Positions 54,466 to 63,541 of a stretch of 64,000 nt of DNA are shown here, in pieces. Each line of letters starts with the position of its first letter. Within the stretch, counting starts at the first letter, position 1. Location: the NCBI GenBank assembly GCA_965198415.1, contig CBDAPN010000030.1:1-64000 (forward strand), given 5' to 3'. Below the pieces are notes generated by a model, which searched no databases, was not told the origin of the DNA, and worked only from the letters and a program-made list of their open reading frames with translations. The translations under genes and the position numbers were made by a program. This DNA is from Endozoicomonas sp965198415 (GTDB lineage: Bacteria > Pseudomonadota > Gammaproteobacteria > Pseudomonadales > Endozoicomonadaceae).

Positions 54466-55614
54466 ATGACAGAATTGATCGAGCCAGCTTTCGATCAGGG
54501 CAGTAAGGTCGAACAGGCTGCCAAAGTAAACTTACTGGGGTTGTCCCGGGCAAAAATGGAAGCCTTTTTTCTCAGTATCGGTGAAAAAAAATTCCGTGCC
54601 GGGCAGGTGCTGAAGTGGATTCATCACCACCGCGTTGACCATTTTGACCAGATGAGCAACCTCGGCAAATCGCTGCGTGAGCGCCTCAAGTCCACCGCTG
54701 AAATTCGTGGGCCGCAGGTGGTTAGCAGCCATTTTTCTGAAGACGGTACCTGTAAATGGGTGGTTCGCGTTGCCAGTGGCAGCTGCGTTGAAACGGTTTT
54801 TATCCCGGAAAATGGTCGCGGCACCCTGTGTGTCTCCTCTCAGGCGGGCTGCTCCCTTGATTGCAGTTTTTGCTCCACCGGCAAGCAGGGTTTCAACTCA
54901 GATCTGACGGTGGCAGAAATTATTGGTCAGGTCTGGATTGCTGCCCGTCACTTTGGCAATGTGCCTGCTAAGATGGATCGCTCAATCACCAACGTGGTGA
55001 TGATGGGCATGGGTGAGCCCCTGATGAACTTTGACAACGTCGTCGACTCAATGGATTTGATGATGGATGATTTGGGTTATGGGCTTTCCAAGCGACGAGT
55101 GACGTTAAGTACTTCTGGGGTCGTTCCTGCCCTGAGAAAATTGAGCGAAGTTTCTAATGTCTCTTTGGCGGTTTCACTGCATGCGCCTAATAATGAGCTC
55201 AGAAATCAGCTGGTGCCGATCAATCGCAAATATCCGCTGGATCAGCTTCTTGATGCCATTCGCCACTACATGAACAGTTTGACGGACAGCAAGCGGGTGG
55301 TTACGATCGAATATACGTTACTCGCTGGTGTCAATGATCAGCCTGCCCATGCACAACAACTAAGTGCACTGCTGCAGGATGTACCTTGCAAAATCAACCT
55401 GATCCCGTTTAATCCATTTCCGCATTCGGGGTATGAAAGGCCCAGCAATAATGCGATCAGACGCTTCCAGGAAAGCTTGCAGCTGGGCGGATTTAACGTC
55501 ACCGTCCGTAAAACCCGCGGCGACGATATTGACGCAGCTTGTGGCCAATTAGTGGGCAATGTGATGGATAAAACCCGGCGTAGTGCGCGTTACATCGCAG
55601 CCAGGCAGATTTAA
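54466..55614 (+). CDS. rlmN: Dual-specificity 23S rRNA/tRNA methyltransferase RlmN
   Basis: 382 residues. Radical-SAM enzyme that adds a C2-methyl group to A2503 of 23S rRNA and A37 of some tRNAs. The cluster-binding motif CSLDCSFC gives Cys129, Cys133 and Cys136; the acceptor Cys359 lies in DIDAACGQL near the C-terminus. VVMMGMGEPLMNFDNV is the SAM-binding GEP motif. Confidence 0.98.
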   Translation: MTELIEPAFDQGSKVEQAAKVNLLGLSRAKMEAFFLSIGEKKFRAGQVLKWIHHHRVDHFDQMSNLGKSLRERLKSTAEIRGPQVVSSHFSEDGTCKWVVRVASGSCVETVFIPENGRGTLCVSSQAGCSLDCSFCSTGKQGFNSDLTVAEIIGQVWIAARHFGNVPAKMDRSITNVVMMGMGEPLMNFDNVVDSMDLMMDDLGYGLSKRRVTLSTSGVVPALRKLSEVSNVSLAVSLHAPNNELRNQLVPINRKYPLDQLLDAIRHYMNSLTDSKRVVTIEYTLLAGVNDQPAHAQQLSALLQDVPCKINLIPFNPFPHSGYERPSNNAIRRFQESLQLGGFNVTVRKTRGDDIDAACGQLVGNVMDKTRRSARYIAARQI

Positions 55615-55680
55615 GCTAACGAATAGCTGCAACACAAGCCAGGCTTTGGCAGTACCTTCCCGGCTTTTAGAAAATCGCCG

Positions 55681-55710
55681 TAACTCCTCGCCCAATCGGG
55701 CGGGGAGTTA
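55681..55710. repeat. Strong hairpin between rlmN and pilF
   Basis: A 13-bp stem with one G-T pair (left arm 55681-55693, right arm 55698-55710) and a 4-base AATC loop. No T-run on either side, so it is a weak intrinsic terminator but could stabilise the rlmN mRNA. Confidence 0.5.
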
Positions 55711-55771
55711 AGAAGTCACTTGAACTCAGCAATTTGGAAACGACTTAAGCCATTTAAAGGTGGGGGTGAGC

Positions 55772-56533
55772 ATGGGAGCCAGATTAAGGCCCACTTTGCT
55801 GTTGCTTTGTGCAGCAGTGGTAATATCCGGCTGTGTCAGTAGCGGCAGCCGGCCAGCCAATGAGAGCAGGGCGGTGGTGGATTATATGAATCTCGCCAAA
55901 GGCTATCTGCAGGAAGGCTATTCAGAAAGAGCCATTAAACCGCTGAAAAGAGCGCTGGAAATTGAGCCGGGTTCGGCGGATGTTTACGGAATGCTCGGGA
56001 TGGCTTATCAGCGTCAGGGTGAAGACCAGCTGGCAGAAGGAGCCTTTAGCCGTGCCCTGAAGCTCGACCCCATGGCATCCGATGTACGCAACAACTTTGG
56101 TGCATTTCTCTTTGCCAAAGGCCGTTATAACCAAGCGTATCAGCAGTTTGAGCTGGCCTCTCAGGATGTTTCCTACGAACAGCGCAGCCGGACCTTTGAA
56201 AATATGGGCGTTGCGGCGCTGCGCATGGGTAAGCCCGGGCTTGCTTTTGAGCACTTCTCCAGAGCGCTACGCCTGAACAGCACTTTACCAAGGGCAAACT
56301 TTGAGTTGGCCGAGCTTTATAAAAAGAAGGGTAATCTGCGTAAGGCCTGGCAGCATTATCAGGCTTTTGAGCAGTTGGCACAGCAAGATGCCCGCAGCCT
56401 GTTATTGGGCGTTGAACTGGCCCGAGCCAACGGTAAGCCCGGAAAAGCCGCTCAATACGGCGAGCGACTAAAAAAACTGTATCCAGGCTCTTTGGAGCTG
56501 AAGCAATATCGGAGTCGATTGGGTTATGAGTGA
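55772..56533 (+). CDS. pilF: Type IV pilus biogenesis lipoprotein PilF/PilW
   Basis: 253 residues. Outer-membrane lipoprotein that helps the PilQ secretin assemble. The signal peptide ends in a lipobox (VISGC, lipid Cys21). Five to six tetratricopeptide repeats follow (YSERAIKPLKRALEIEPGSADVYGMLG, QLAEGAFSRALKLDP). ATG 55772 is chosen because the G-rich AGGTGGGGGTG lies just upstream; a GTG at 55760 overlaps it. Overlaps rodZ by 8 bases. Confidence 0.93.
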   Translation: MGARLRPTLLLLCAAVVISGCVSSGSRPANESRAVVDYMNLAKGYLQEGYSERAIKPLKRALEIEPGSADVYGMLGMAYQRQGEDQLAEGAFSRALKLDPMASDVRNNFGAFLFAKGRYNQAYQQFELASQDVSYEQRSRTFENMGVAALRMGKPGLAFEHFSRALRLNSTLPRANFELAELYKKKGNLRKAWQHYQAFEQLAQQDARSLLLGVELARANGKPGKAAQYGERLKKLYPGSLELKQYRSRLGYE

Positions 56534-57443
56534 TCAAGATACCCAGCAGGAAGCCCCCGAGTCTTTTGGCTCTCTGCTTGCCAAGTCCCGCAACAGTCGC
56601 GGACTTTCTGTTGCCGACGTTGCCGAGAGTCTTAAAATAACTGAAAGCTACGTGCGCGCCCTTGAAGAGAGTACTTTTGAAGCGCTGCCCCAAGCGGCAT
56701 TTGTACGTGGCTACATTCGTAATTACGCCCGTCTGGTCGGTCTTGATGGCGAAGCGCTGGTGAAGGATTTTGACCGCTGCACTGGTAATGATGAGACGCC
56801 TCGCCTGCGAGGTTCAAGACGGATAAAACCGCTGCGTGCACACCGCTCGCCTTCACCGGTTCACGCGCTCACTTTGTTGCTGGTGGTCTCTCTTGGTGGG
56901 TTGAGCTACTACCTTTGGAATCATTGGCTGCATGCTGAAACCACCATTGAGTCAGCGGTGCTTGGGGAGGCTCCGGTAGCTGCTACTGAACCCGAAATGG
57001 ATCTGCCGCTGGTTATCGCTGCTAAAGAGGCAGATGCTCCCCCCGTAGCAGAGACAACCCCGGTAAAAGTCGCAGAAATACCCGCTGCCGATGAGGGTGA
57101 GCAAATCCCTGAACCGACAGCTAACCCAACGACAGAGCCGCAGGTGAATGCTGTACCAGCCATTGCCATGAGTGAGCCGCCATCCATATCAACCAAAGCT
57201 CTGGTGATCGACTTCTCAGAAGATTGCTGGGTAGAGATCAAAGACGTCACTGGTGAGGTGCTGGTTTCAACCGTGCAACGAGCGGGTTCTGCCATTGCTT
57301 TGGAGGTCTTTCCTCCGGTGAGTTTGCGTTTTGGTAACACCGCCGGGGTAAAAAGTATCACCCTTGACGGTAAACCGGAGCCTAAGCCCAGCTCCACCAC
57401 CCGGGTAGCCAGTATGTTGTTAGAAGGCAGTAGTCAGGGATAG
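56526..57443 (+). CDS. rodZ: Cytoskeletal protein RodZ
   Basis: 305 residues. Anchors MreB to the membrane and keeps rod shape. The N-terminal helix-turn-helix (about 14-80; SRGLSVADVAESLKITESYV) binds MreB; a basic stretch RGSRRIKPLRAHR precedes one membrane segment (113-131). A Pro/Ala/Glu-rich periplasmic linker leads to the C-terminal DUF4115 domain (LVIDFSEDCWVEIKDVTGEVL). ispG normally follows but is absent. Confidence 0.95.
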   Translation: MSDQDTQQEAPESFGSLLAKSRNSRGLSVADVAESLKITESYVRALEESTFEALPQAAFVRGYIRNYARLVGLDGEALVKDFDRCTGNDETPRLRGSRRIKPLRAHRSPSPVHALTLLLVVSLGGLSYYLWNHWLHAETTIESAVLGEAPVAATEPEMDLPLVIAAKEADAPPVAETTPVKVAEIPAADEGEQIPEPTANPTTEPQVNAVPAIAMSEPPSISTKALVIDFSEDCWVEIKDVTGEVLVSTVQRAGSAIALEVFPPVSLRFGNTAGVKSITLDGKPEPKPSSTTRVASMLLEGSSQG

Positions 57444-57738
57444 CTGAATTGACTCCTTTGTAACGTTTTTAGCCTGTCGGCAGCAAAAGGCTGCCGCGCC
57501 TTTGCCCGTAACTGCCCGAAGGCTTTGGCGGGATTGTTACTTTAAGCCATTAACGGTTATGATTGTCCGCTTTTAGCAAAACCGCCTTAAACTCTAGCCT
57601 TTATGCCCTTCGGGTATTTATGCCCTTCGGGTATTTATGCCCTTTGGGTGCGATGGGGCGGGGAGCAGTCACCCTTACCAGTTGCTTTACTGGCATCGCC
57701 GCCTTATGGTTTGGCACTTATGTAGAGGATATTTGAAC
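57444..57738. other. rodZ-hisS gap where ispG is expected
   Basis: About 295 bases with no gene. It holds a hairpin at 57478-57496 (CGGCAGC-AAAAG-GCTGCCG) and the tandem repeat at 57600-57650. No remnant of ispG could be read on either strand. Confidence 0.6.
57600..57650 (+). repeat. Three 17-bp tandem repeats (TTTATGCCCTTCGGGTA)
   Basis: Units at 57600-57616, 57617-57633 (identical) and 57634-57650 (two changes). Each contains a small CCC-TTC-GGG hairpin. The core TTTATGCCCTTYGGG is shared with the inverted repeat at 13184-13210. Confidence 0.85.
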
Positions 57739-59025
57739 TTGGGCAAACAGCTGCAAGCCATTCGTGGGATGAACGATATTCTTCCCGAACAGACTCTCGT
57801 CTGGCAGTATCTTGAGCAGCAGGTACGGTCGGTTTTGAGCAGTTATGGGTATCAGGAAATTCGCACTCCCATCGTTGAAAACTCTGACCTGTTCAGCCGT
57901 GGGATTGGCTCTGGTACGGACATCGTGGAAAAAGAGATGTACACCTTTAGCGATCGCAACGGTGAGCAGATCTCCCTGAGACCCGAGGCCACCGCCGGTG
58001 TGGTCCGTGCCGGTATTCAGCAAGGGCTGCTGTACAACCAGATTCAACGGTTGTGGACATTCGGGCCGATGTTTCGCTATGAGCGTCCGCAAAAAGGCCG
58101 CTATCGCCAGTTTCATCAGATCAGCGTGGAAGCCTTTGGCATGTCTGAGCCGGACATTGATGCCGAAATGATCCTGATGAGTGCACGCCTGTGGCAACGG
58201 CTGGGGCTGACGGAGCACGTTACCCTGGAGCTGAACACGCTGGGCACCTTAGCCGCCCGCACCAGATACCGTGAGGCACTGGTCGCTTATCTCAGCCAGT
58301 TTGAGGCGCAGTTGGATGAAGACAGTCGTCGTCGTCTGAGCACTAACCCCCTGCGTATTCTCGATAGCAAAGACCCTAATACGCAAAAAATTATTGCCGG
58401 TGCCCCGGAACTCCTTGATTACCTCGATGAAGAGTCGCGGGATCACTTCACGGCACTGCAGCAAATTCTCACTGCAGCCAACATTCCATACCGGGTAAAT
58501 CCGAAACTGGTGCGCGGTCTGGATTATTACGGCAGAACCGTTTTTGAATGGGTAACAGAAAGCCTTGGCGCTCAGGGTACGGTCTGCGCCGGTGGTCGTT
58601 ACGATGCGCTGGTTGAGCTGCTAGGTGGTAAGCCGACGCCCGCCATCGGTTTTGCTATGGGCATGGAGCGGCTGGTATTGATGCTGCAATCCCTGCAACT
58701 GTTGCCGGAGTCGGTGTCCAGCCGGGTGGACATTGCCGTGGTGGCGGTTGGCGACGGTATCAGCCACAAAGTGATGCCTATTGTCGAGCGTTTACGGGAT
58801 GAACTCGGTGAGTTTAAAGTACTGTTCAACTGCGGCGGAAGCTTCAAGGCACAGATGAAACGTGCTGATCGCTGTGGTGCTGGCTATGCTTTGATTCTGG
58901 GTGAAGATGAGCTGCAGGCTGGCGTGGTGACAGTGAAATCATTACGCACCGATGCGGCGCAGCGTCAGCTGCCGGTAGCCGATGTTGTCAGCTATTTTCG
59001 GGCACAATCACCCGTTAACTCTTAA
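57739..59025 (+). CDS. hisS: Histidyl-tRNA synthetase
   Basis: 428 residues (E. coli 424). Class II aminoacyl-tRNA synthetase. Motif 2 (RYERPQKGRYRQFHQISVEAFG), the histidine-specific LVRGLDYYGRTVFEW, motif 3 (GFAMGMERL) and a C-terminal anticodon-binding domain. I place the start at TTG 57739: AGAGGA sits 9 bases upstream and GKQLQAIRGMNDILP is the family N-terminus. The frame is open further upstream, but only through the tandem repeats. A TTG start would lower translation. Confidence 0.94.
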   Translation: MGKQLQAIRGMNDILPEQTLVWQYLEQQVRSVLSSYGYQEIRTPIVENSDLFSRGIGSGTDIVEKEMYTFSDRNGEQISLRPEATAGVVRAGIQQGLLYNQIQRLWTFGPMFRYERPQKGRYRQFHQISVEAFGMSEPDIDAEMILMSARLWQRLGLTEHVTLELNTLGTLAARTRYREALVAYLSQFEAQLDEDSRRRLSTNPLRILDSKDPNTQKIIAGAPELLDYLDEESRDHFTALQQILTAANIPYRVNPKLVRGLDYYGRTVFEWVTESLGAQGTVCAGGRYDALVELLGGKPTPAIGFAMGMERLVLMLQSLQLLPESVSSRVDIAVVAVGDGISHKVMPIVERLRDELGEFKVLFNCGGSFKAQMKRADRCGAGYALILGEDELQAGVVTVKSLRTDAAQRQLPVADVVSYFRAQSPVNS

Positions 59026-59204
59026 CCCGAATATTTCTATACTGCTCTGTTGCTGGGGGCGTAAAGGCCCCGGGCAATCGCCTTGAGCGAGAACGGGAGC
59101 GTGTTTGTGCACTGTCTGGGTTAAGTAGGTGCTGCCTGTTGTGAGAACAGGTTGGCAAAAGTAGCGTTGTTAACGGTTTTCAGGAATGAAGTCAGGAGTA
59201 AAGG
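59026..59204. other. hisS-yfgM gap
   Basis: Short G/C-rich hairpin GGGGC-GTAAAG-GCCCC and a second, CCTGTT-GTGAG-AACAGG, with no T-runs. No clear promoter. Confidence 0.35.
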
Positions 59205-59921
59205 GTGAGTTACCAATCTGATGAAGAGCAGGTACAGCTGCTAAAGAATCTATGGAAAGACTACGGTCAGCCTGTTTTGTTGGGGGTTGTCATCACGCTG
59301 GCCGGGGTATCGGGTTACAAATATTGGCAGAAAAATCAGCAGCAGGAGGTCGCCAAGGCTTCCTCCCTCTATCAGAATCTGCTGGAAACACTGGCCATCA
59401 ATGAGCAAAATCCATTTGCCACGGTGGAATTGACAGCCGATCAAAAAGCGACCGTGGCGCACATTACGAACACCTTGCAAACGGATCATGCCAGCAGTCA
59501 GTACGCGGCCATGGCAACGCTCTTTCTGGCTCAGGAGCAGGTGCAAAATAACGATTTAACTGCTGCCCGCGGCTCCCTTGAGTGGGTGCTTGACCATCAG
59601 CCGGGGCCACAGGTTAAGGTCATGGCCAGTGTGCGTTTGGCGCGCATTCTGCTGAGCGAGTCTGCTGACAATGGCCAGCAAGCGCTGGATATTCTGGCCA
59701 AGCTGAAAGATACCAGCGCTTTTGAGCCAACGGTGGAGTCAACCCGCGGTGATGTCTATCTGGCCCTCGGTGATCGTAAGAAGGCGCAGGAGGCTTATCA
59801 AAAGGCGCTCGATGCAGCCCAAGCAGAAGGTTTGAACCGGCCGCTGCTGCAACTGAAACTGGACGATCTGGTCGGCCTGCCGCCAGAGCCTAAGGACCAG
59901 TCAGCACCTCAGGAGGGGTAA
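59205..59921 (+). CDS. yfgM: YfgM-like periplasmic TPR protein (ancillary SecYEG translocon subunit)
   Basis: 238 residues. One N-terminal membrane helix (PVLLGVVITLAGVSGYKYW) with a cytoplasmic tail and a periplasmic TPR-like domain. YfgM associates with SecYEG and PpiD and hands proteins to periplasmic chaperones. Starts with GTG behind CAGGAG (59193-59198). Four bases before bamB. Confidence 0.94.
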   Translation: MSYQSDEEQVQLLKNLWKDYGQPVLLGVVITLAGVSGYKYWQKNQQQEVAKASSLYQNLLETLAINEQNPFATVELTADQKATVAHITNTLQTDHASSQYAAMATLFLAQEQVQNNDLTAARGSLEWVLDHQPGPQVKVMASVRLARILLSESADNGQQALDILAKLKDTSAFEPTVESTRGDVYLALGDRKKAQEAYQKALDAAQAEGLNRPLLQLKLDDLVGLPPEPKDQSAPQEG

Positions 59922-59925
59922 CCAC

Positions 59926-61107
59926 ATGGAGAGGATTTTCAAAGCCTCACTCACTCTTCTGCTACTGCTTGGCCTCTCGGCGTGCAGCATTTTCTCAGCG
60001 GATGAAGACGTGGTCAGAAAGCCCAAGCCACTGACCACCCTGGGTAAAGAAAAAGTGCAGCTGACCACCGTGTGGTCAAAAAGCGTAGGCAAGGGCGTTG
60101 GTGCCCAATTTGAGAGCCTGAAACCGGCGGTGGATGGCGATACCGTGTTTGTCTCGGGCGCCAACGGTACTGTTTTTGCTCTGGAGCGGGACACTGGCAA
60201 AGAGCGCTGGCAGCGCCAGCTTGATGTTCCTGTTGGTGGGGGTGTCACGGCTTATGCTGAATTGGTGTTACTCGGTACGCTGGACGGTGAAGTCATTGCC
60301 CTTAGCCAGCAAACTGGCGAGGAGCTTTGGCGTAGTCAGGTCAGCAGTGAAATTCTTAGCGCACCGGTGACCGATGGTGTCTATGTGGCGGTGCAGAGCA
60401 TTGATGATCGCCTGAGTGTGCTGGATGCTGAGAACGGCAAACCCCTGTGGCGTCAGGACGCCTTGCAACCGGCGCTGACGCTACGTGGCGGCGCCTCGCC
60501 ACAGCTCTACACCGAGGCTGTATTTGCCGGTTTTGCTAACGGTGAGGCCAAGGCCTTCAGGCTTGCTAGTGGTGCGATATTGTGGAGCTCCAGAGTCTCA
60601 ACGCCACAAGGAAGCACCGAGCTGGAGCGGATGGTGGACATCAAAGGTGCGCCACTGATTGTGGGGGATGCGATTTTCTTTGTCGGCTATCAGGGTAACG
60701 TGGCGGCGCTGGATCTCTACAGTGGCCGTGTGCGTTGGTCCCGGGAGTTATCCAGTTATCAATCCATGACCGACGGTTTTGGTTCGATCTACCTGACCAG
60801 CGAAGAGGGCTATGTCAGTGCCCTTGACCAGCGCACCGGCGCTGCTAGCTGGCGCCAGGAAGATTTCAAGTTCCGGCGTCTGTCCGCTCCTGCGGCCTTT
60901 GGTAATTATGTGGTTGTCGGGGATGGTGAGGGCTATCTCCACTTGCTGTCACAGGTTGACGGCAGTCAGGCGGGTCGCTTCAAGAGCGGTTCTGCTGCCA
61001 TCAAGGCGCAACCGCTGGTGGATGGTGAGCTGATATTTGCATTGTCAGCGGATGGCAAACTGATGGCTTTGCAAGAAAAAGCGTTGCCAAAGACTGCCTC
61101 GCAATAA
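59926..61107 (+). CDS. bamB: Outer-membrane assembly lipoprotein BamB
   Basis: 393 residues. Subunit of the BAM complex that inserts beta-barrel proteins. Lipobox LSAC (Cys20) and an eight-blade PQQ beta-propeller with repeated FALERDTGKERW-, ALSQQTGEELWR- and ALDQRTGAASWR-type motifs. ATG follows AGGAGGG. Same order (yfgM-bamB-der) as in E. coli. Confidence 0.97.
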   Translation: MERIFKASLTLLLLLGLSACSIFSADEDVVRKPKPLTTLGKEKVQLTTVWSKSVGKGVGAQFESLKPAVDGDTVFVSGANGTVFALERDTGKERWQRQLDVPVGGGVTAYAELVLLGTLDGEVIALSQQTGEELWRSQVSSEILSAPVTDGVYVAVQSIDDRLSVLDAENGKPLWRQDALQPALTLRGGASPQLYTEAVFAGFANGEAKAFRLASGAILWSSRVSTPQGSTELERMVDIKGAPLIVGDAIFFVGYQGNVAALDLYSGRVRWSRELSSYQSMTDGFGSIYLTSEEGYVSALDQRTGAASWRQEDFKFRRLSAPAAFGNYVVVGDGEGYLHLLSQVDGSQAGRFKSGSAAIKAQPLVDGELIFALSADGKLMALQEKALPKTASQ

Positions 61108-61130
61108 AAACTTTTGGTTGAGAAAACAGT

Positions 61131-61169
61131 CGGGCTGAATCCTGCGGATTCAGCCCGTTTTTAATTTTT
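61131..61169 (+). terminator. Intrinsic terminator after bamB
   Basis: A perfect 12-bp stem (CGGGCTGAATCC / GGATTCAGCCCG), TGC loop and the tail TTTTTAATTTTT. The clearest rho-independent terminator of the window; it separates bamB from der. Confidence 0.95.
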
Positions 61170-61180
61170 GGTAAATAGTT

Positions 61181-62602
61181 ATGGTTCCTGTAATTGCCCT
61201 GGTGGGTCGGCCTAATGTTGGTAAGTCCACTCTTTTTAACCGTTTAACCCGCTCCCGGGATGCATTGGTTGCCAATGTGGCCGGGCTGACCCGAGACCGG
61301 AAATACGGCGAGGGCAAGGTGGGCTCATCCCCTTACATTGTTGTCGATACCGGGGGCATCTCCGGTGATGAGGCCGGGATCGACTCGGCCATGGCCGAGC
61401 AATCGCTGGCCGCTATCCAAGAGGCCGACGTGGTACTGTTTCTGGTGGATGCCAGAGCGGGGCTGACGGCGGCAGACGAAATGATCGCCTTACACCTGCG
61501 CAAACAGGGTAAAAAATACCATCTGGTACTGAACAAGGTAGACCGGGTGGACGCTGAACAGGCAGAAGCCGATTTTGCCTCGCTGGGCATGGCTGAGGCG
61601 TTTCATATTGCCGCCGTTCACGGTCGTGGTGTTAGCGCCATGATTAACGACGTTCTCGGTGAAGACCTCTCTGTTGAATCGCCAGTTGAAGCGGAAATCC
61701 GGGCGCGTGGCATTAAAATTGGTATTGTCGGGCGTCCCAATGTGGGCAAATCCACACTGGTCAACCGCTTGCTCGGTGAGGAGCGGGTGGTGGTTTATGA
61801 TCAGGCTGGTACGACCCGCGATAGCGTCTATATTCCCTATGAGCGTTTTGGTCAGGAGTACACGCTGATCGACACCGCCGGGGTGCGCCGTCGTGGCAAG
61901 GTGTCTGAGTCCATTGAAAAGTTCTCCGTCATCAAAACCTTGCAGGCCATTGAAGATGCCAACGTGGTGGTGCTGGTGCTCGACGCCCGGGAGGGAATTG
62001 TGGAGCAGGATTTGCACTTGCTTGGCTTTGTCCTTGATGCCGGTCGTGCCGTGGTGATCGCCCTGAATAAATGGGATGGTATGGATGAAGAGAAGAAAAA
62101 TAACGTCAAGTCTGAGCTCAAGCGCCGACTGGGTTTTATTAATTACGCTCGCATCCACATGATCTCTGCCATGCACGGTACCGGGGTAGGAAACCTTTAC
62201 GACTCCATTGAGGAGGCCTACGAAGGCGCTACCAGTAAACTCTCCACCAATCGACTCACGCGGATTCTTGAAGATGCAGTGCAAGAGCACCAGCCACCGA
62301 TGGTCAATAATCGTCGTATCAAGCTGCGTTATTGTCATGCCGGAGCCATGAATCCACCGACGATTGTCATTCATGGTAATCAGACCGAGCGGGTGCCTGC
62401 GGCTTACCGGCGTTATCTGGAAAACACCTTCCGTAAAGTGCTGAAAATCATGGGCACACCCATACGCATTGAGTTTCGCAGCGGCGATAACCCCTATGCA
62501 CAGAGCAACGATGCAGACCCGCGCCAGCAACAGCGCAAGCGGCAGATTGAAAAATCCGCCAAATTTGCCAAAGAGAAACGCAAGAAAACTAAACGATCCT
62601 AA
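61181..62602 (+). CDS. der: Ribosome biogenesis GTPase Der (EngA)
   Basis: 473 residues with two tandem GTPase domains: G1 motifs GRPNVGKSTLFNRL (about 8-21) and GRPNVGKSTLVNRL (about 184-197), with DTGG and DTAGV G3 motifs and NKVD and NKWD G4 motifs. The C-terminal KH-like domain ends in a basic tail. Essential for 50S assembly. It starts only 23 bases after the terminator stem, so its promoter lies inside or before the terminator, or it depends on read-through. Confidence 0.98.
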   Translation: MVPVIALVGRPNVGKSTLFNRLTRSRDALVANVAGLTRDRKYGEGKVGSSPYIVVDTGGISGDEAGIDSAMAEQSLAAIQEADVVLFLVDARAGLTAADEMIALHLRKQGKKYHLVLNKVDRVDAEQAEADFASLGMAEAFHIAAVHGRGVSAMINDVLGEDLSVESPVEAEIRARGIKIGIVGRPNVGKSTLVNRLLGEERVVVYDQAGTTRDSVYIPYERFGQEYTLIDTAGVRRRGKVSESIEKFSVIKTLQAIEDANVVVLVLDAREGIVEQDLHLLGFVLDAGRAVVIALNKWDGMDEEKKNNVKSELKRRLGFINYARIHMISAMHGTGVGNLYDSIEEAYEGATSKLSTNRLTRILEDAVQEHQPPMVNNRRIKLRYCHAGAMNPPTIVIHGNQTERVPAAYRRYLENTFRKVLKIMGTPIRIEFRSGDNPYAQSNDADPRQQQRKRQIEKSAKFAKEKRKKTKRS

Positions 62603-62613
62603 GAGGTGACGTC

Positions 62614-62952
62614 ATGGGCAATCTGTTTGCGAATATTCCGGCTGATTTATCAACATCTCCTGAAGAGTTGTTTGAAACCCATTTGGAAAGCTCAGGCGAC
62701 GTAAAGATTGAGCGGATTGTCTCCTATGGCCACAGCACGCCTCCCGGGCAGTGGTACGATCAATCTTGGGATGAGTGGGTGCTGCTGGTCAGCGGCAGTG
62801 CGACGTTAGTATTTGAGGGCGACAAACCCTCCGTTGAGCTGAAGCCAGGGGATTACCTGCTGTTACCCGCCGGCTTACGCCACCGGGTCGCCTGCACAGA
62901 CCCAGAAATCGAGAGTATCTGGCTGGCTGTGCATATCGCTCAATTTGAGTAG
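62614..62952 (+). CDS. Small cupin-domain protein
   Basis: 112 residues, a single cupin barrel. The motifs are WDEWVLLVSGSATLVFEG and LKPGDYLLLPAGLRHRV; one histidine-rich metal motif appears partly lost (Trp/Glu in place of the usual HxH). AGGTGA gives a good RBS, 11 bases after der. The substrate is unknown. Could bind a metal or a small ligand. Confidence 0.85.
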   Translation: MGNLFANIPADLSTSPEELFETHLESSGDVKIERIVSYGHSTPPGQWYDQSWDEWVLLVSGSATLVFEGDKPSVELKPGDYLLLPAGLRHRVACTDPEIESIWLAVHIAQFE

Positions 62953-62995
62953 AGAGCGTGTCACCGTGGTGGCAGTGCGCGAGTCCCTGCTTCCA

Positions 62996-63023
62996 TTGCG
63001 TAATCCCCGTAACAATCTATGCT
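62996..63023 (+). promoter_or_regulatory. Weak promoter candidate for purEK
   Basis: TTGCGT and TATGCT with a 16-base spacer, 31 bases before the purE start. Weak matches; no PurR box recognised. Confidence 0.3.
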
Positions 63024-63054
63024 ATTATTCCCCGCTCAAAATTAAGGAGTGGAT

Positions 63055-63537
63055 ATGACTGTTGGCATCATCATGGGTTCCAAATCCGACTGGCCTACTA
63101 TGCAGCACGCGGCTGATATGCTGGAGCGCTTTGGTATCGACTATGAAACCCGGGTTGTTTCGGCTCATCGCACCCCGCAACTACTGGCCCACTACGCTGG
63201 CGAGGCGGCATCGCGGGGCATTAAAGTCATCATTGCCGGTGCCGGCGGGGCAGCACATTTACCCGGAATGGCAGCGGCATTCACCAGCCTGCCGGTTCTT
63301 GGGGTGCCGGTAAAGTCGAAAGCCCTCAACGGTGTCGATTCACTGCTGTCAATCTGTCAGATGCCTAAAGGGGTTGCTGTGGGAACTCTGGCCATCGGTG
63401 AGGCCGGAGCGGCCAATGCCGGACTTCTTGCGGCGCAGATACTCGGCTGTCAGCAACCGGATCTATTGGCTAAAATTGATGCTTTCAGACAGGAGCAAAC
63501 CGATACGGTTTTAGCCAACCCAGACCCTGGCGAGTGA
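63055..63537 (+). CDS. purE: N5-carboxyaminoimidazole ribonucleotide mutase PurE
   Basis: 160 residues. Converts N5-CAIR to CAIR in purine synthesis. Signatures GIIMGSKSDW, VVSAHRTP (His38) and GAGGAAHLPGMAAA. AAGGAG at 63044-63048 places the start at ATG 63055; an in-frame GTG two codons earlier overlaps it. Followed by purK 4 bases later. Confidence 0.97.
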   Translation: MTVGIIMGSKSDWPTMQHAADMLERFGIDYETRVVSAHRTPQLLAHYAGEAASRGIKVIIAGAGGAAHLPGMAAAFTSLPVLGVPVKSKALNGVDSLLSICQMPKGVAVGTLAIGEAGAANAGLLAAQILGCQQPDLLAKIDAFRQEQTDTVLANPDPGE

Positions 63538-63541
63538 GTTT

